Source: Anaerolineae bacterium (GTDB taxonomy: Bacteria > Chloroflexota > Anaerolineae > Aggregatilineales > Phototrophicaceae). Taken from it: 64,000 nt of DNA. The stretch spans positions 62,001 through 126,000 of the forward strand of contig JALHNT010000002.1 in the NCBI GenBank assembly GCA_022843385.1, in the 5' to 3' direction. This document shows positions 35,178 through 44,020 of this stretch, piece by piece. Numbering within the stretch: the stretch's first letter is position 1; every line of letters starts with the position of its first letter. The notes beneath the pieces are model-generated. The model did not search any database. It worked only from the letters and a program-made list of their open reading frames with translations, and was not told the DNA's origin. Position numbers and translations under genes: made by a program.

Positions 35178-35317
35178 GAACGCCTCCAGGAGCAGACAAA
35201 GTAGTGCAGGGTAATTGTACAAGACGTACGCAGATGACTACGAATTTAGCCTGAAAAACAGACAGGAGCAGGTAAAAGTTAGGATTTCCTTACCTTTTGT
35301 GTAGCATCACGTCAACA

Positions 35318-35349
35318 AAAAACTCCCCGATCTGATGACCGGGGAGTTT
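35318..35349 (-). terminator. intrinsic terminator of the TadE/TadG-like operon
   Basis: On the minus strand AACTCCCCGG and CGGGGAGTT form the stem with a ~10-base loop, followed by TTTTTTG. It lies 9 bases after the last stop of the operon and is a strong match. Confidence 0.85.
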
Positions 35350-35357
35350 GATGACCG

Positions 35358-37748
35358 TTAACAGTTATCGGTACATCCGATGTTTCCACCACCAGGGCGT
35401 GTCGGGGGCACCGGCGTGTTGGTCGGTACTGGCGTCCGTGATGGCGTTGGCGGAAGCGGTGTCACCGAGGCCGGCGGTGTCCGTGACGGTGTGGCCGTTG
35501 GCAGAGGCGGCGCCGGGGTACGGGTTGGAGCCGGGGTATTGGTCGGACCACGAGTCGCGGTCGGCGGCGCAGTCGGCGCCTCGGCCAGATTGATGCGACC
35601 AATCGAGCCAACGCCACCACCGCTTCCGCCCCCCCCTGGGTTGCCGCATGAGAGCTCAAACCAGGTTCCATTGAAATCCGCCCGACCGATGCCGATATCG
35701 CTCAGCGGGGCGCTGGTGCCGTCGAAGTCCAGCAGCAATGGCGTAGTGGACGGGCCTGATGCCGACCGTGGGTCGAATCGGTAATTAGTACTGAATGCAC
35801 CAGCACCACCCTCGCCCGATGTTGTTGGAGGTGTCGCATCTTCAGCACCATTGGGGTGTTCCCATATCGTCACAGATCCGGGTTGTCCGGGGGCTGCGAC
35901 AGCGGTAATCCGCCGCAGGTTGATGCTGCCCACCTTACGCCATGCCACAGAGAAAGAGGTGAGCGTTGAGACGATACTACGGTTGCTGCGCACTTCGAGC
36001 CGCACAATACCGAATGGTTCGAAACCAATGAAGCGCACCTCGATGTTGCTCGAAGCACAATCCGGTGTGAAGGTTGGGGTGGGTGTCGGCTGGTTGGCAG
36101 GGCGAGTCGGTGTCACGGTCGGATTGCCTGGATCGAATGATTCATCGCAGTTGACGTTGTCCAGGCTGCGGAACGACACACGAACATCGAAGTCAAAGCG
36201 ACTGACTCCAGCCACGCTCCAATCCGCTGGCCCCTCAGTGAAGCTGATCGCCATGGTCCCAGTACTTTCGATATCAAGTGTACGGGTGCCTTCGCCAAAC
36301 AGGCCAGGAGATGTATTGGTGTCAGTCGGGCTGGAGGTGCCTGTCCCATCCCAGAAGACTGCGCCGTCCAGAGACATCATGTCAACTTTCATCGACGGGT
36401 AATCGGTCAGGCGCGGCCAAGTGATGATGACGCGGGTGATGATTGTTTGGGCAGCCAGGTTGTTGTTCTGGATATCGACGAACACATCACGGCCTGCGAT
36501 GAATAGATCGCGCACCTCCAAGAGGTCGCAGCTAAAGACGGGCGGCTTGGTTGCACTTGCAGTAGGAGCTGAGGTAGGTGTGCGCGTAGCCGTGATCTGC
36601 CGGGTCGCAGTAGCTGTATGTGTAGGCGTATCAGTCGGCACAGCGCCTGGCCCGCCCAATGCTGGCGGCGCACCGACCAGAGCTTTGAGCGGATTGGCCG
36701 GGCGATAGGATTCAACGACCGCCGAACGCCGAGCGGTGATCGGGAGATAATTTGGCAGCAACGGCAGCGGCGTGATCAGCGGATGATTGAATGAGATAAC
36801 AATCACAACCGTGTTACCCGGTCCACCCGGATCCATCCAAGCACGACCGGCATTGCTGAGCCATTTGCTGGCATTGGCGCCGACCGGTCGGATGACTTCG
36901 TTGAGGAAGCAAGTAGGAACAGGTGGTGCAGAAATAGGATTACCCGTACTTGTGAGTATCGGCACCTGTGACATACCCGGAATGTACAACACAAAACGTT
37001 GATTTGCTGCGTTGCGGAAATAGGCTGTCGAGGCATCGGCTTCATCGCGGACACCTTCAACGTAGTCAAATCGACGATCCGGGCTGCAGATCAGAACATT
37101 GAACCAGTTGCGCTGAAAGGCCGGATCAGCCGGCACTGCCGCGGCGTTGGGCGTCTTCCAGGGACGGAAGTAGGAGAAACTATTCCAGTTGGCAGCGATA
37201 TCGCGTACAGCCGGATCAGCCGGAATGCCGATATTGATCTCACTAACCGGGATGCCAGCCGCACCGCGCCGCGCCACTTCCATGATGGAGAGCAGGCGCG
37301 CCAGATCCTTACGCTGTTCCTGGCTGACCTCAACATCGCTGGGATCGCAATCACGTCCATCATACATGGTGGCGAAGAGTGCTTCCTTGCCGGTTTCACC
37401 AGTGGTAGCAGGGGATGTATATACCTGGACGCCTTCAGTACCGCCATTGGGGAAAATGGTGGTTTTGTTGCCCCGCTGATCGGCTTCCATACAGGGTACA
37501 AGCCCCGTCTTTTCATCAGCGCCGGTCGTATTCAGCGGATAGCGCTGTTCATCGTAGAGGCCAGTGCTGGCATAACGGGCTGCGGAGCGCGCCGCATTCT
37601 GCACCGTAACCCAGGATTGGAAGAAGCGGCCAAACTCGATGATGCCGAACATCATGATGAGCAGGATGGGCAGGGTGAAGGCAAATTCAGCCAGTGTCTG
37701 GCCTTTTCGCCCCCGGTTTTGGTTGGTCGTGTCGTTCAGATTACTCAT
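35358..37748 (-). CDS. large TadE-like secreted protein with Thr/Pro linkers
   Basis: The 796-residue protein has an N-terminal TadE pseudopilin-like segment, KGQTLAEFAFTLPILLIM with the glutamate before a membrane helix (about 15-40), then NAARSAARYAS. About 330 residues of extracytoplasmic domain follow. Two Thr/Pro/Ala linkers (about 375-400 and 540-560) separate beta-rich domains at about 400-540 and 560-700 that look like duplicates (FSCDLLEVRDLFIAG and CASSNIEVRFIGFEP). A final ~65-residue Pro/Thr stretch ends in GCTDNC. Canonical TadE is about 150-200 residues, so this is much enlarged. GGAGAAA precedes the start. Function is probably at the cell surface or pilus. Confidence 0.8.
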   Translation of the reverse strand: MSNLNDTTNQNRGRKGQTLAEFAFTLPILLIMMFGIIEFGRFFQSWVTVQNAARSAARYASTGLYDEQRYPLNTTGADEKTGLVPCMEADQRGNKTTIFPNGGTEGVQVYTSPATTGETGKEALFATMYDGRDCDPSDVEVSQEQRKDLARLLSIMEVARRGAAGIPVSEINIGIPADPAVRDIAANWNSFSYFRPWKTPNAAAVPADPAFQRNWFNVLICSPDRRFDYVEGVRDEADASTAYFRNAANQRFVLYIPGMSQVPILTSTGNPISAPPVPTCFLNEVIRPVGANASKWLSNAGRAWMDPGGPGNTVVIVISFNHPLITPLPLLPNYLPITARRSAVVESYRPANPLKALVGAPPALGGPGAVPTDTPTHTATATRQITATRTPTSAPTASATKPPVFSCDLLEVRDLFIAGRDVFVDIQNNNLAAQTIITRVIITWPRLTDYPSMKVDMMSLDGAVFWDGTGTSSPTDTNTSPGLFGEGTRTLDIESTGTMAISFTEGPADWSVAGVSRFDFDVRVSFRSLDNVNCDESFDPGNPTVTPTRPANQPTPTPTFTPDCASSNIEVRFIGFEPFGIVRLEVRSNRSIVSTLTSFSVAWRKVGSINLRRITAVAAPGQPGSVTIWEHPNGAEDATPPTTSGEGGAGAFSTNYRFDPRSASGPSTTPLLLDFDGTSAPLSDIGIGRADFNGTWFELSCGNPGGGGSGGGVGSIGRINLAEAPTAPPTATRGPTNTPAPTRTPAPPLPTATPSRTPPASVTPLPPTPSRTPVPTNTPVPPTRPGGGNIGCTDNC

Positions 37749-37763
37749 GCTATTTCTCCAAAC

Positions 37764-40700
37764 CTAGCGCGCCAGGCGGGTGAACATGCGGGAGGCGATA
37801 TCGTCCAGCACACGCTGTAACCGATCGACATCCGGCGCATTGTAATAATTGCCACAATCCTGTCCGGAAGGCAGCGGGGCGATAATGTAGCTGTTTTCGA
37901 CCATCTGCTCCCAGGGCTGGCTGAGCGCAATGCTCTTTTCGCACGGGCCAGGCAGGTCCGTGTTGTAGACAAAGTCCACGCGGGGTGGCACAAAGTTATT
38001 AACTGCCATCTCGAAGTAGTTGCTGTCCAGCCGCTGGTTATCGCCCACATCAGCGATATAGCGCAGCAGCTCTTCACCGAGGCAGTCATCCGTCGTATCC
38101 AGGCAGATGTCGTACCAGCTCTTGCTGGCGGAAGGCGCATCAGCCGTGAAATTCAGACCGAAACCGATGGTGAAGATGATAGGCAGGCGGCTCGGATCAC
38201 GCTGGACATTTTCGACCACCGGACCAAAGGGGCTGATGATGGGCAGGCGTTCGAGGCCAACGAAGTCGGCCCAATCGCGAGCAAAATCATCGGTATCGTA
38301 CTTGGTAAAGCAATCGTCACTCTGGTTCGGCAGTTCAATGACGATTTCGCTGTTGGAGCCGGTACGCGCCTGATCGGGGCATGTACTACGGGTGAAGGGA
38401 TTCCAGTCCATGCAGCGCGGGGTGTCCCCGGGCGAATTGTTCTTCAGCAATTGGGATGGATCACTCGGCGACCCATAGGGGCAGAGGCCATAAGCGCCAT
38501 AGATGCTATTGGCGTCGGGCAGTAATTCCAATGGCCTACCAGTGGAAGGATTGACAACATAGGGATTGGAACCGGGGGGAGTGGTGCCATTGCGAATGAC
38601 CGGATCGGTGGCGCCAGCAGCACCATCCCCGAGGAGCACCATAACCCAGACGGCACCGACACGACGGATGGTTTCAGGGTCGAGCAAAGCATTGTTGCCC
38701 TCGCGCAGCGCCGCGCCAATGTTGCTGTTACGACAGAGGGCGCGCAGTTCGTAGGAAAATCCCGAACGCAGACCAGCGCGAGCAGACCAGGTGGTGAAGC
38801 CTGGTTTGGTGCGGATGTAATCATCCCAGGCGCGGTCGTTGATATTGGGTTCCATATAAACTGGGCCGGTGAAACTTGGCCGGTTGGGATCGCTGACGAT
38901 GGTGGCATACTGGGTTGATGCCAGTGAGTTTGGATAGCGTGATGCCAGGGGTGGACGAGCATTATAATCGATCCAGGGAGCCACTGAGTCGGTTGTGCCG
39001 GGAGGAGATGACCACAGACTGTAGTCATAACCCAGGAGGGCATTATTCAGGAAGCAGTTATCCTTGAGCGGATAGTCATTGACGCGCCACAAAGGCTTCC
39101 GGTCAAAACCGGCATTGACGGTGGCAGTGAAATTGGGCGGGCCATATTCAGTGGTGTAGTTCAGCTTGTCAATGGCGGTGCCACTGGTCGTCGGATCAGC
39201 CGCATCCGGTCTCCAGGGATTACCGCCGACCACCAGCGCATCCCACAAGCCATCAGTAGTCGCATCCAATGAACCATCAGCCTGACGGGTTCCGAGGTCA
39301 GCATAATAGCTGGGTTCGGCGCGGACGCCAACACTGTTGCGCAGCGCACCCAACGCATTTTCCTGCGAGGTAATCATAGGCTTCTGCGGGCCTTCACCAT
39401 CGGGATCGAGCAGATAGGCGTAGCGATCAAAGGTGACGAAAGCCACGCGGTCGCCACGGATGAAATCCAGCCGATCCAGGAAGTCTTCAGCCGAATCACG
39501 CACCTGGCGGAAGGGCTGGCAAATCAGGTCGTCGAAGCCGTTGGCCCCATCCGGGTCATTACAGCAATCGAAGTAGTTGTAAGCCGGCATGAAGAAGTCG
39601 TACTTAGCTGGATAGGTCGCATTGGGCATCCCCCACTGGGTTCGAAGAATAGTGGTATATTCTCCTCGGAGATTATTCTCGGCCTCGAAAGAGCCATTGC
39701 CGTTGGGAATCGGCCCCACCCACTCCGCTGAGGGGAACACTCGGACGCGGCATTGCTCACGCATGGCATTTTGTTCACTTGCAGTAGCCTGAGCAAAAGT
39801 GGTACAGACACCATTCGCATCGCGCGCGGTACACTTGTAGGCCCAAACTGGGAAGAATTGAGGGAGGGCATCAATCTGATCCTGGGTCGAGGTCAGCAGG
39901 AACTGGAGCATGGCGAAAGGTAGTTGATTAATGCTGGCCCGGTCAGCCGCGCTGGTGCTGGGATAGGCAGTGGTGCGATAATCAAAGCCATTGACACCAA
40001 AGGGAAAGGTTGTGCTGCCGCGGAATTGGTCAATGATAGCATTGCCGGTGCCTGTCGGCGCACCGGGAAAACGATTGGGGCCGGTGTAGAAACGCGGCGG
40101 GACGAAATAGATGCCCATGTTTCGGATGGTCAAACTACTGCCGTCTGATTGGGGCACATTTTCCCAATCGCGCATGGTCGTCTGATTAAGCATCGACTCA
40201 GAGCCATCGAAGACCATGACCACGTCCAGCACTGCCGTTTCCGAGATGGCATTGGCTTGCAGCCGAACGTCATTCCAACCCAACAGCCGTAGGAAGACCG
40301 TCGGGGACATAATCTCAGCCGTCACCTGCACCAGCTTGCGCGGTTGGGCAGTATCACCACACCCAAGACGCAGTGCCAGTTGGTCATAGTAAGCGTTGTC
40401 ATCGCCGGCCACTCGATTGATCGGATTGACTTTCGGAGTAGCACAGGTCTCGACCACCACATTAGATGGATTAAGCCCATAGAACTCGATGAACTGACGG
40501 GCCGCAAGGTTGACATTCGCCAGATTGCGGGCGAAAGCCATACCATCGGCGCAGTCGTCAACGTCATCAGGCGGGCAGTTGGCATTGGCAGCTAAAATCT
40601 CATCCTGATTCGGGACGGTACGGCGCACCTGACCCGCAGCCGCAACAGCCGCGGCGTCGACAGCCCGGCGCAGCGTGCTGTATCGTACAAAAAGCAACGA

Positions 40701-40817
40701 GACATCAGTCACCAGCCCGACAAAGGCCAGCAGCACGATGAAGGCAATGGCGACGATGATAATGGTCTGCCCAATTTGCCCCTGTTTGAAAGCCTGTTTC
40801 GCCATTCGAATCAACAT
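37764..40817 (-). CDS. TadG-like protein with interrupted von Willebrand A domain
   Basis: The 1,017-residue protein has an N-terminal TadG-type membrane segment (about 18-42), preceded by GQIGQTIIIV and followed by RRAVDAAAVAAAGQV. A vWA domain then starts with the MIDAS motif FDGSES (204-208). The remaining vWA strands lie far apart: DSAEDFLDRLDFIRGDRVAFVTFD (441-464), SNIGAALREGNNAL (698-711) and VMVLLGDG (725-732). Two insertions of about 230 residues each therefore sit inside the fold. Start ATG 40817 has GAGGTGAAACG upstream. Many cysteines suggest disulfides outside the cell. Role: a putative metal-dependent adhesin or assembly factor of a Tad-like surface structure. Confidence 0.82.
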   Translation of the reverse strand: MLIRMAKQAFKQGQIGQTIIIVAIAFIVLLAFVGLVTDVSLLFVRYSTLRRAVDAAAVAAAGQVRRTVPNQDEILAANANCPPDDVDDCADGMAFARNLANVNLAARQFIEFYGLNPSNVVVETCATPKVNPINRVAGDDNAYYDQLALRLGCGDTAQPRKLVQVTAEIMSPTVFLRLLGWNDVRLQANAISETAVLDVVMVFDGSESMLNQTTMRDWENVPQSDGSSLTIRNMGIYFVPPRFYTGPNRFPGAPTGTGNAIIDQFRGSTTFPFGVNGFDYRTTAYPSTSAADRASINQLPFAMLQFLLTSTQDQIDALPQFFPVWAYKCTARDANGVCTTFAQATASEQNAMREQCRVRVFPSAEWVGPIPNGNGSFEAENNLRGEYTTILRTQWGMPNATYPAKYDFFMPAYNYFDCCNDPDGANGFDDLICQPFRQVRDSAEDFLDRLDFIRGDRVAFVTFDRYAYLLDPDGEGPQKPMITSQENALGALRNSVGVRAEPSYYADLGTRQADGSLDATTDGLWDALVVGGNPWRPDAADPTTSGTAIDKLNYTTEYGPPNFTATVNAGFDRKPLWRVNDYPLKDNCFLNNALLGYDYSLWSSPPGTTDSVAPWIDYNARPPLASRYPNSLASTQYATIVSDPNRPSFTGPVYMEPNINDRAWDDYIRTKPGFTTWSARAGLRSGFSYELRALCRNSNIGAALREGNNALLDPETIRRVGAVWVMVLLGDGAAGATDPVIRNGTTPPGSNPYVVNPSTGRPLELLPDANSIYGAYGLCPYGSPSDPSQLLKNNSPGDTPRCMDWNPFTRSTCPDQARTGSNSEIVIELPNQSDDCFTKYDTDDFARDWADFVGLERLPIISPFGPVVENVQRDPSRLPIIFTIGFGLNFTADAPSASKSWYDICLDTTDDCLGEELLRYIADVGDNQRLDSNYFEMAVNNFVPPRVDFVYNTDLPGPCEKSIALSQPWEQMVENSYIIAPLPSGQDCGNYYNAPDVDRLQRVLDDIASRMFTRLAR

Positions 40818-40830
40818 CGTTTCACCTCAA

Positions 40831-42264
40831 TTACTGCGTCTTCGGCAGCCATTTGAGCTGCGGTTCGGTTGAAGGGAGCGGGAAAGCCGCCCAGACAGAG
40901 ATTTCCGCCGCACCCTGGGCGACATTCGGGTCATTCAATATGGTGAAGACCGGGTTAAAGACTGGGTTACGCAGCAGGAGCGAATGCATCCAGAACATCT
41001 CAACCAGGACAATACCCTGGCTGGGCAGGAATTCGCGGGCTTCCTGAGTGGTCGCGAGATTCAGGTTAAAGTTCGCCAAATTGACCAGTTCTTCGACCCG
41101 ACGGCTCGACCACTCGGAGCCAAAACATACCAGTTCGTTGCGACCCCAGATGGCATTCCAACTGGCCGGATTACGGGTTGCACGGATCACATGCTGCCCG
41201 GTGAAGGCCCAACCGCGCTGGATTTCAGGATTCGCGGTCGTATCGTTGTCATATCCTTGGAGTTCGAGGTAGAAGCGATTGTTAAGCCCATCCAACGGCG
41301 TGACGCTTGTTTGAAGTGGGCGAAAATTGCGCTGGGTATCCGTCTCAACATAAGTATTGAAGCGCGTATCAGCCTCAGTGTAATTTGTTGTGAGGTTAAT
41401 GTAATTGAATGGATCCCGTATGTCGCCGTTCGCAGTCCCAGCCAGATAGGTACATTCGTTCGCCACTTCGGGGTAACGACCAACAACGACCACGCGCTTG
41501 GCAGTGGAAGGGAAGCCAGGAACTGTGCTTATGGCAGCGGCAACGGTGGGCCGAACCACATCGGTGTTCGAAGAGAAATAACGCTGATCCGGATCCACTG
41601 CCAACAGTGAGAATGCGGAAATGACAATGTCGTCAATACCATTGGTGCCGGGTATGGTTCCGGCTGTCGTGCTGCCAGGTGAGATGTTGCGTCCATCACG
41701 AAACTCAAGCGGCGTGAGGGAATTCAACATACGGCAGGCAATGTTACCGTAAAAGCGGGCATATTCATTAATGGTCTGAATTAACCGGCAGTCACGCGCC
41801 TGATCAGCGAATATGGCCTGAGGGGCCGAATCGCCAGCAGCGTTCAAGGTGAAATCACCCAACGAGGGAATCGTTACGGTTGTGGTGTAGTCGACCAGGA
41901 ACTGGCTGTAATCATTATTGTAGGCTGGGTTAAGCGCCCGATACATTTTGTAGAGTGTCGGGGGGGCATAGCTCAGTTTACGCAGATAATAGGTGCGTTC
42001 TGCCCGATCTTCATCCTGCTCCCACACCAGCGGTGTGGCGTCGCCCGTTTGCACGGTGCCATAACGAGCGCCGGTACGGGTCACTTCGAGCAAAATCAGG
42101 TAGTTGTTGGCAAACCACCCTATTTCGGCCAGTCCCATGATCAGAATAATCAGGACCGGGGTGACGAGACCTAACTCTACCAAGCTCTGGCCGCGCGCCG
42201 GTTTTCCATAAACCTGCGGCGTCCCATCGAGAATTTGCATCAGTTTGTGAATAACTTTTCGCAT
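40831..42264 (-). CDS. TadE-like secreted protein
   Basis: The 477-residue protein has a cytoplasmic lead of about 25 residues, then ARGQSLVELGLVTPVLIILIMGLAEIGWF (about 23-51), the TadE signal-anchor with glutamate at the expected place. TRTGARYGTV follows. The rest is an extracytoplasmic domain of about 400 residues that I do not recognise. It is the first gene of the three-gene TadE/TadG-like operon, 13 bases upstream of the vWA protein. No Tad ATPase, platform or prepilin peptidase gene is in this window, so export and processing must use products encoded elsewhere. Confidence 0.8.
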   Translation of the reverse strand: MRKVIHKLMQILDGTPQVYGKPARGQSLVELGLVTPVLIILIMGLAEIGWFANNYLILLEVTRTGARYGTVQTGDATPLVWEQDEDRAERTYYLRKLSYAPPTLYKMYRALNPAYNNDYSQFLVDYTTTVTIPSLGDFTLNAAGDSAPQAIFADQARDCRLIQTINEYARFYGNIACRMLNSLTPLEFRDGRNISPGSTTAGTIPGTNGIDDIVISAFSLLAVDPDQRYFSSNTDVVRPTVAAAISTVPGFPSTAKRVVVVGRYPEVANECTYLAGTANGDIRDPFNYINLTTNYTEADTRFNTYVETDTQRNFRPLQTSVTPLDGLNNRFYLELQGYDNDTTANPEIQRGWAFTGQHVIRATRNPASWNAIWGRNELVCFGSEWSSRRVEELVNLANFNLNLATTQEAREFLPSQGIVLVEMFWMHSLLLRNPVFNPVFTILNDPNVAQGAAEISVWAAFPLPSTEPQLKWLPKTQ

Positions 42265-42399
42265 CGCACGCCCTCTACTCTATGATCGCTTGATGCACGA
42301 CTACTAGTGTCATCATACCATAAGGTTGTCTTAAGATGATGCAGGGAGTGATAAGATATTGATAGAATTTTGTCAGGAGACGAGCAACGTTGTGAATAC

Positions 42400-42425
42400 A
42401 AAAGGCAGGGAAGTCCCTGCCTTTC
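42400..42425 (-). terminator. intrinsic terminator after the second response regulator
   Basis: On the minus strand AAAGGCAGGGA and TCCCTGCCTTT pair with a very short loop and are followed by TTGT. It lies 25 bases after the regulator stop and separates it from the TadE-like operon. Confidence 0.8.
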
Positions 42426-42449
42426 GCTGTCAGAAGCATTGAGCCTGAA

Positions 42450-43154
42450 TTAATGCACCCCAACCCAGTTGTGTTCAATCTGAACATTGGCACGGACGGC
42501 ATAGCCGCGGCCATGGCGAGACTGAATGATAGCCGGACGTTCCGGGTCAATTTCAAGTTTGCAGCGCACATTGCGAATATGATTGCGAACAAGCGCTGCA
42601 TCGCCCGTGCCGCGCGGATAATGCCACACATCAACCAGCAAGTCTTCAGTCGAGTGCAGTTGGTTTGGATGCCGACAGAGGAAGTAGAACAAGTCAAACT
42701 CGACCTGCGTCAGAGTGACCTCTCGACCAAAGACGGTTACAGTCTGCGATGCTGGAACCAGATGAATTAATGGCATTGTCTCGGTGTTGATTGAGGATAC
42801 ACGGCGCATGTGGGCGCGTATACGGGCAGAGACTTCGCGCATGGCAAATGGCTTCGCAACAAAGTCATCGCCGCCGGCATCAAGTGCACTCGTCACCGCG
42901 TTACGCGCCGGCGCACCTGTCAACAGTATAGGTAGGGCCTCGGTCCGCGCATTCGAACGCAGTTTCCGGCACAATCCAACCCCATCTATGGAGGACATAT
43001 CGATGATCGCCATATCCGGGTTTTCACGATCAAGCTGGGTGGCAGCGTCATGAGTGGAACAAGCCTTAACCACCTGATAGCCTTCTCGCTTGAGAAATCC
43101 CTCCATCATCACGAGGGTATCCAGATCATTATCAACGATGAGGATTTTGTACAT
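42450..43154 (-). CDS. OmpR-family response regulator (second of pair)
   Basis: I start at ATG 43154 (234 residues), giving the standard MYKILIVDND N-terminus. The receiver domain (about 1-118) has the phospho-acceptor in MAIIDMSS, the threonine in ILLTGAP and lysine in FVAKPF. The winged-helix DNA-binding domain (about 130-225) has LTQVEFDLFYFLCRHPNQL and HGRGYAV. It is enclosed by its own terminator and that of the preceding regulator, so it has its own promoter within 43155-43287. As the gene just upstream of the TadE/TadG-like operon it may regulate it; that is inference. Confidence 0.93.
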   Translation of the reverse strand: MYKILIVDNDLDTLVMMEGFLKREGYQVVKACSTHDAATQLDRENPDMAIIDMSSIDGVGLCRKLRSNARTEALPILLTGAPARNAVTSALDAGGDDFVAKPFAMREVSARIRAHMRRVSSINTETMPLIHLVPASQTVTVFGREVTLTQVEFDLFYFLCRHPNQLHSTEDLLVDVWHYPRGTGDAALVRNHIRNVRCKLEIDPERPAIIQSRHGRGYAVRANVQIEHNWVGVH

Positions 43155-43287
43155 TGTTCGCAGTCCATTGTTGGTGAGTGCATTTCTGTTATCAGTATAA
43201 ACTTGTCTTAAGGATTTGTGGTGTAGGCAGTTCTGAAAGTTTCGTGAAATCCAGGAACGGGAGGATGGTAAGAAGCGGATAAACAAA

Positions 43288-43309
43288 AAAAGCCAGACAG
43301 ACTGGCTTT
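43288..43309 (-). terminator. intrinsic terminator after the kinase-regulator pair
   Basis: On the minus strand AAAGCCAG and CTGGCTTT pair around TCTGT and run into TTTTTG. It lies 25 bases after the first regulator's stop. Confidence 0.85.
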
Positions 43310-43333
43310 CAGAAACTACTTCAGACAGAACAA

Positions 43334-44020
43334 TCAGGCAGAAATCATGTAGCCGACACCGTGAATGGTGCGGATATAGCGACGATCAGCGTTTTTTTCA
43401 ATCTTGGAACGCAAATTGCGGACGTGAGCACGCACCAGATCAGGATCGCCGGTATTCGGGGGATATTCCCAGACTGCCTGCAATAAATGTGAGGGGGACA
43501 GTGCCCGGTTGGGATTTTCCATCAGGTAACGCAGTAATCGATGCTCTGTCGAGGTCAACTGTATCCGATTGCCCTTAATCATGACCTGATACGTATCGGA
43601 GTCCAGTTTGAGTTCACTCAACTGAATGATGGATGAGGCGGTGGCCTCGCGATTGCTCCGACGCAGCAAGGCATGGATGCGCGCGCGCAGTTCAGCCACC
43701 TCGAAAGGCTTGACCACGTAATCATCCGCTCCGGCATCGAGGCCATCCACCACATCTTCGGTACTGCCTCTGGCTGTGAGAAACAGAATCGGCAAGGCAC
43801 TAAAGCGAGCGTCTCGCCGTAGTTGGCGACACAGGGTAATGCCGTCCATGCCCGGCATCATGATATCCAGGATCATGGCCGCAGGGACACGCTGCTCTAG
43901 GAGACTCAATGCCTCAGCCGCTGAACGCGCCAAACCAACATCAAACGCCTCACGTTCGAGAACACGCCCCAATGTTTCCAGAACCTCAGGATCATCATCA
44001 ACAGCCATTATGTAAGTCAC
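43334..44020 (-). CDS. OmpR-family response regulator (kinase-coupled)
   Basis: The 228-residue protein has a receiver domain (about 3-115) with VDDD, the phospho-acceptor in MILDIMMPGMDG, FLTARG and VKPFE. A winged-helix effector (about 130-227) has LTSTEHRLLRYLMENPNR and IRTIHGVGYM. Its start overlaps the stop of the histidine kinase at 44017 by four bases (ATGA), so the pair form one two-component system. About 40% of residues appear shared with the second regulator 180 bases downstream, suggesting tandem duplication. Confidence 0.95.
   Translation of the reverse strand: MTYIMAVDDDPEVLETLGRVLEREAFDVGLARSAAEALSLLEQRVPAAMILDIMMPGMDGITLCRQLRRDARFSALPILFLTARGSTEDVVDGLDAGADDYVVKPFEVAELRARIHALLRRSNREATASSIIQLSELKLDSDTYQVMIKGNRIQLTSTEHRLLRYLMENPNRALSPSHLLQAVWEYPPNTGDPDLVRAHVRNLRSKIEKNADRRYIRTIHGVGYMISA

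Noticed and set aside
35161-35222. Hydrophobic N-terminal extension of the PfkB-like kinase
   Set aside because: The TTG at 35177 has a good Shine-Dalgarno and gives the standard family start; a signal sequence on a sugar kinase makes no sense.
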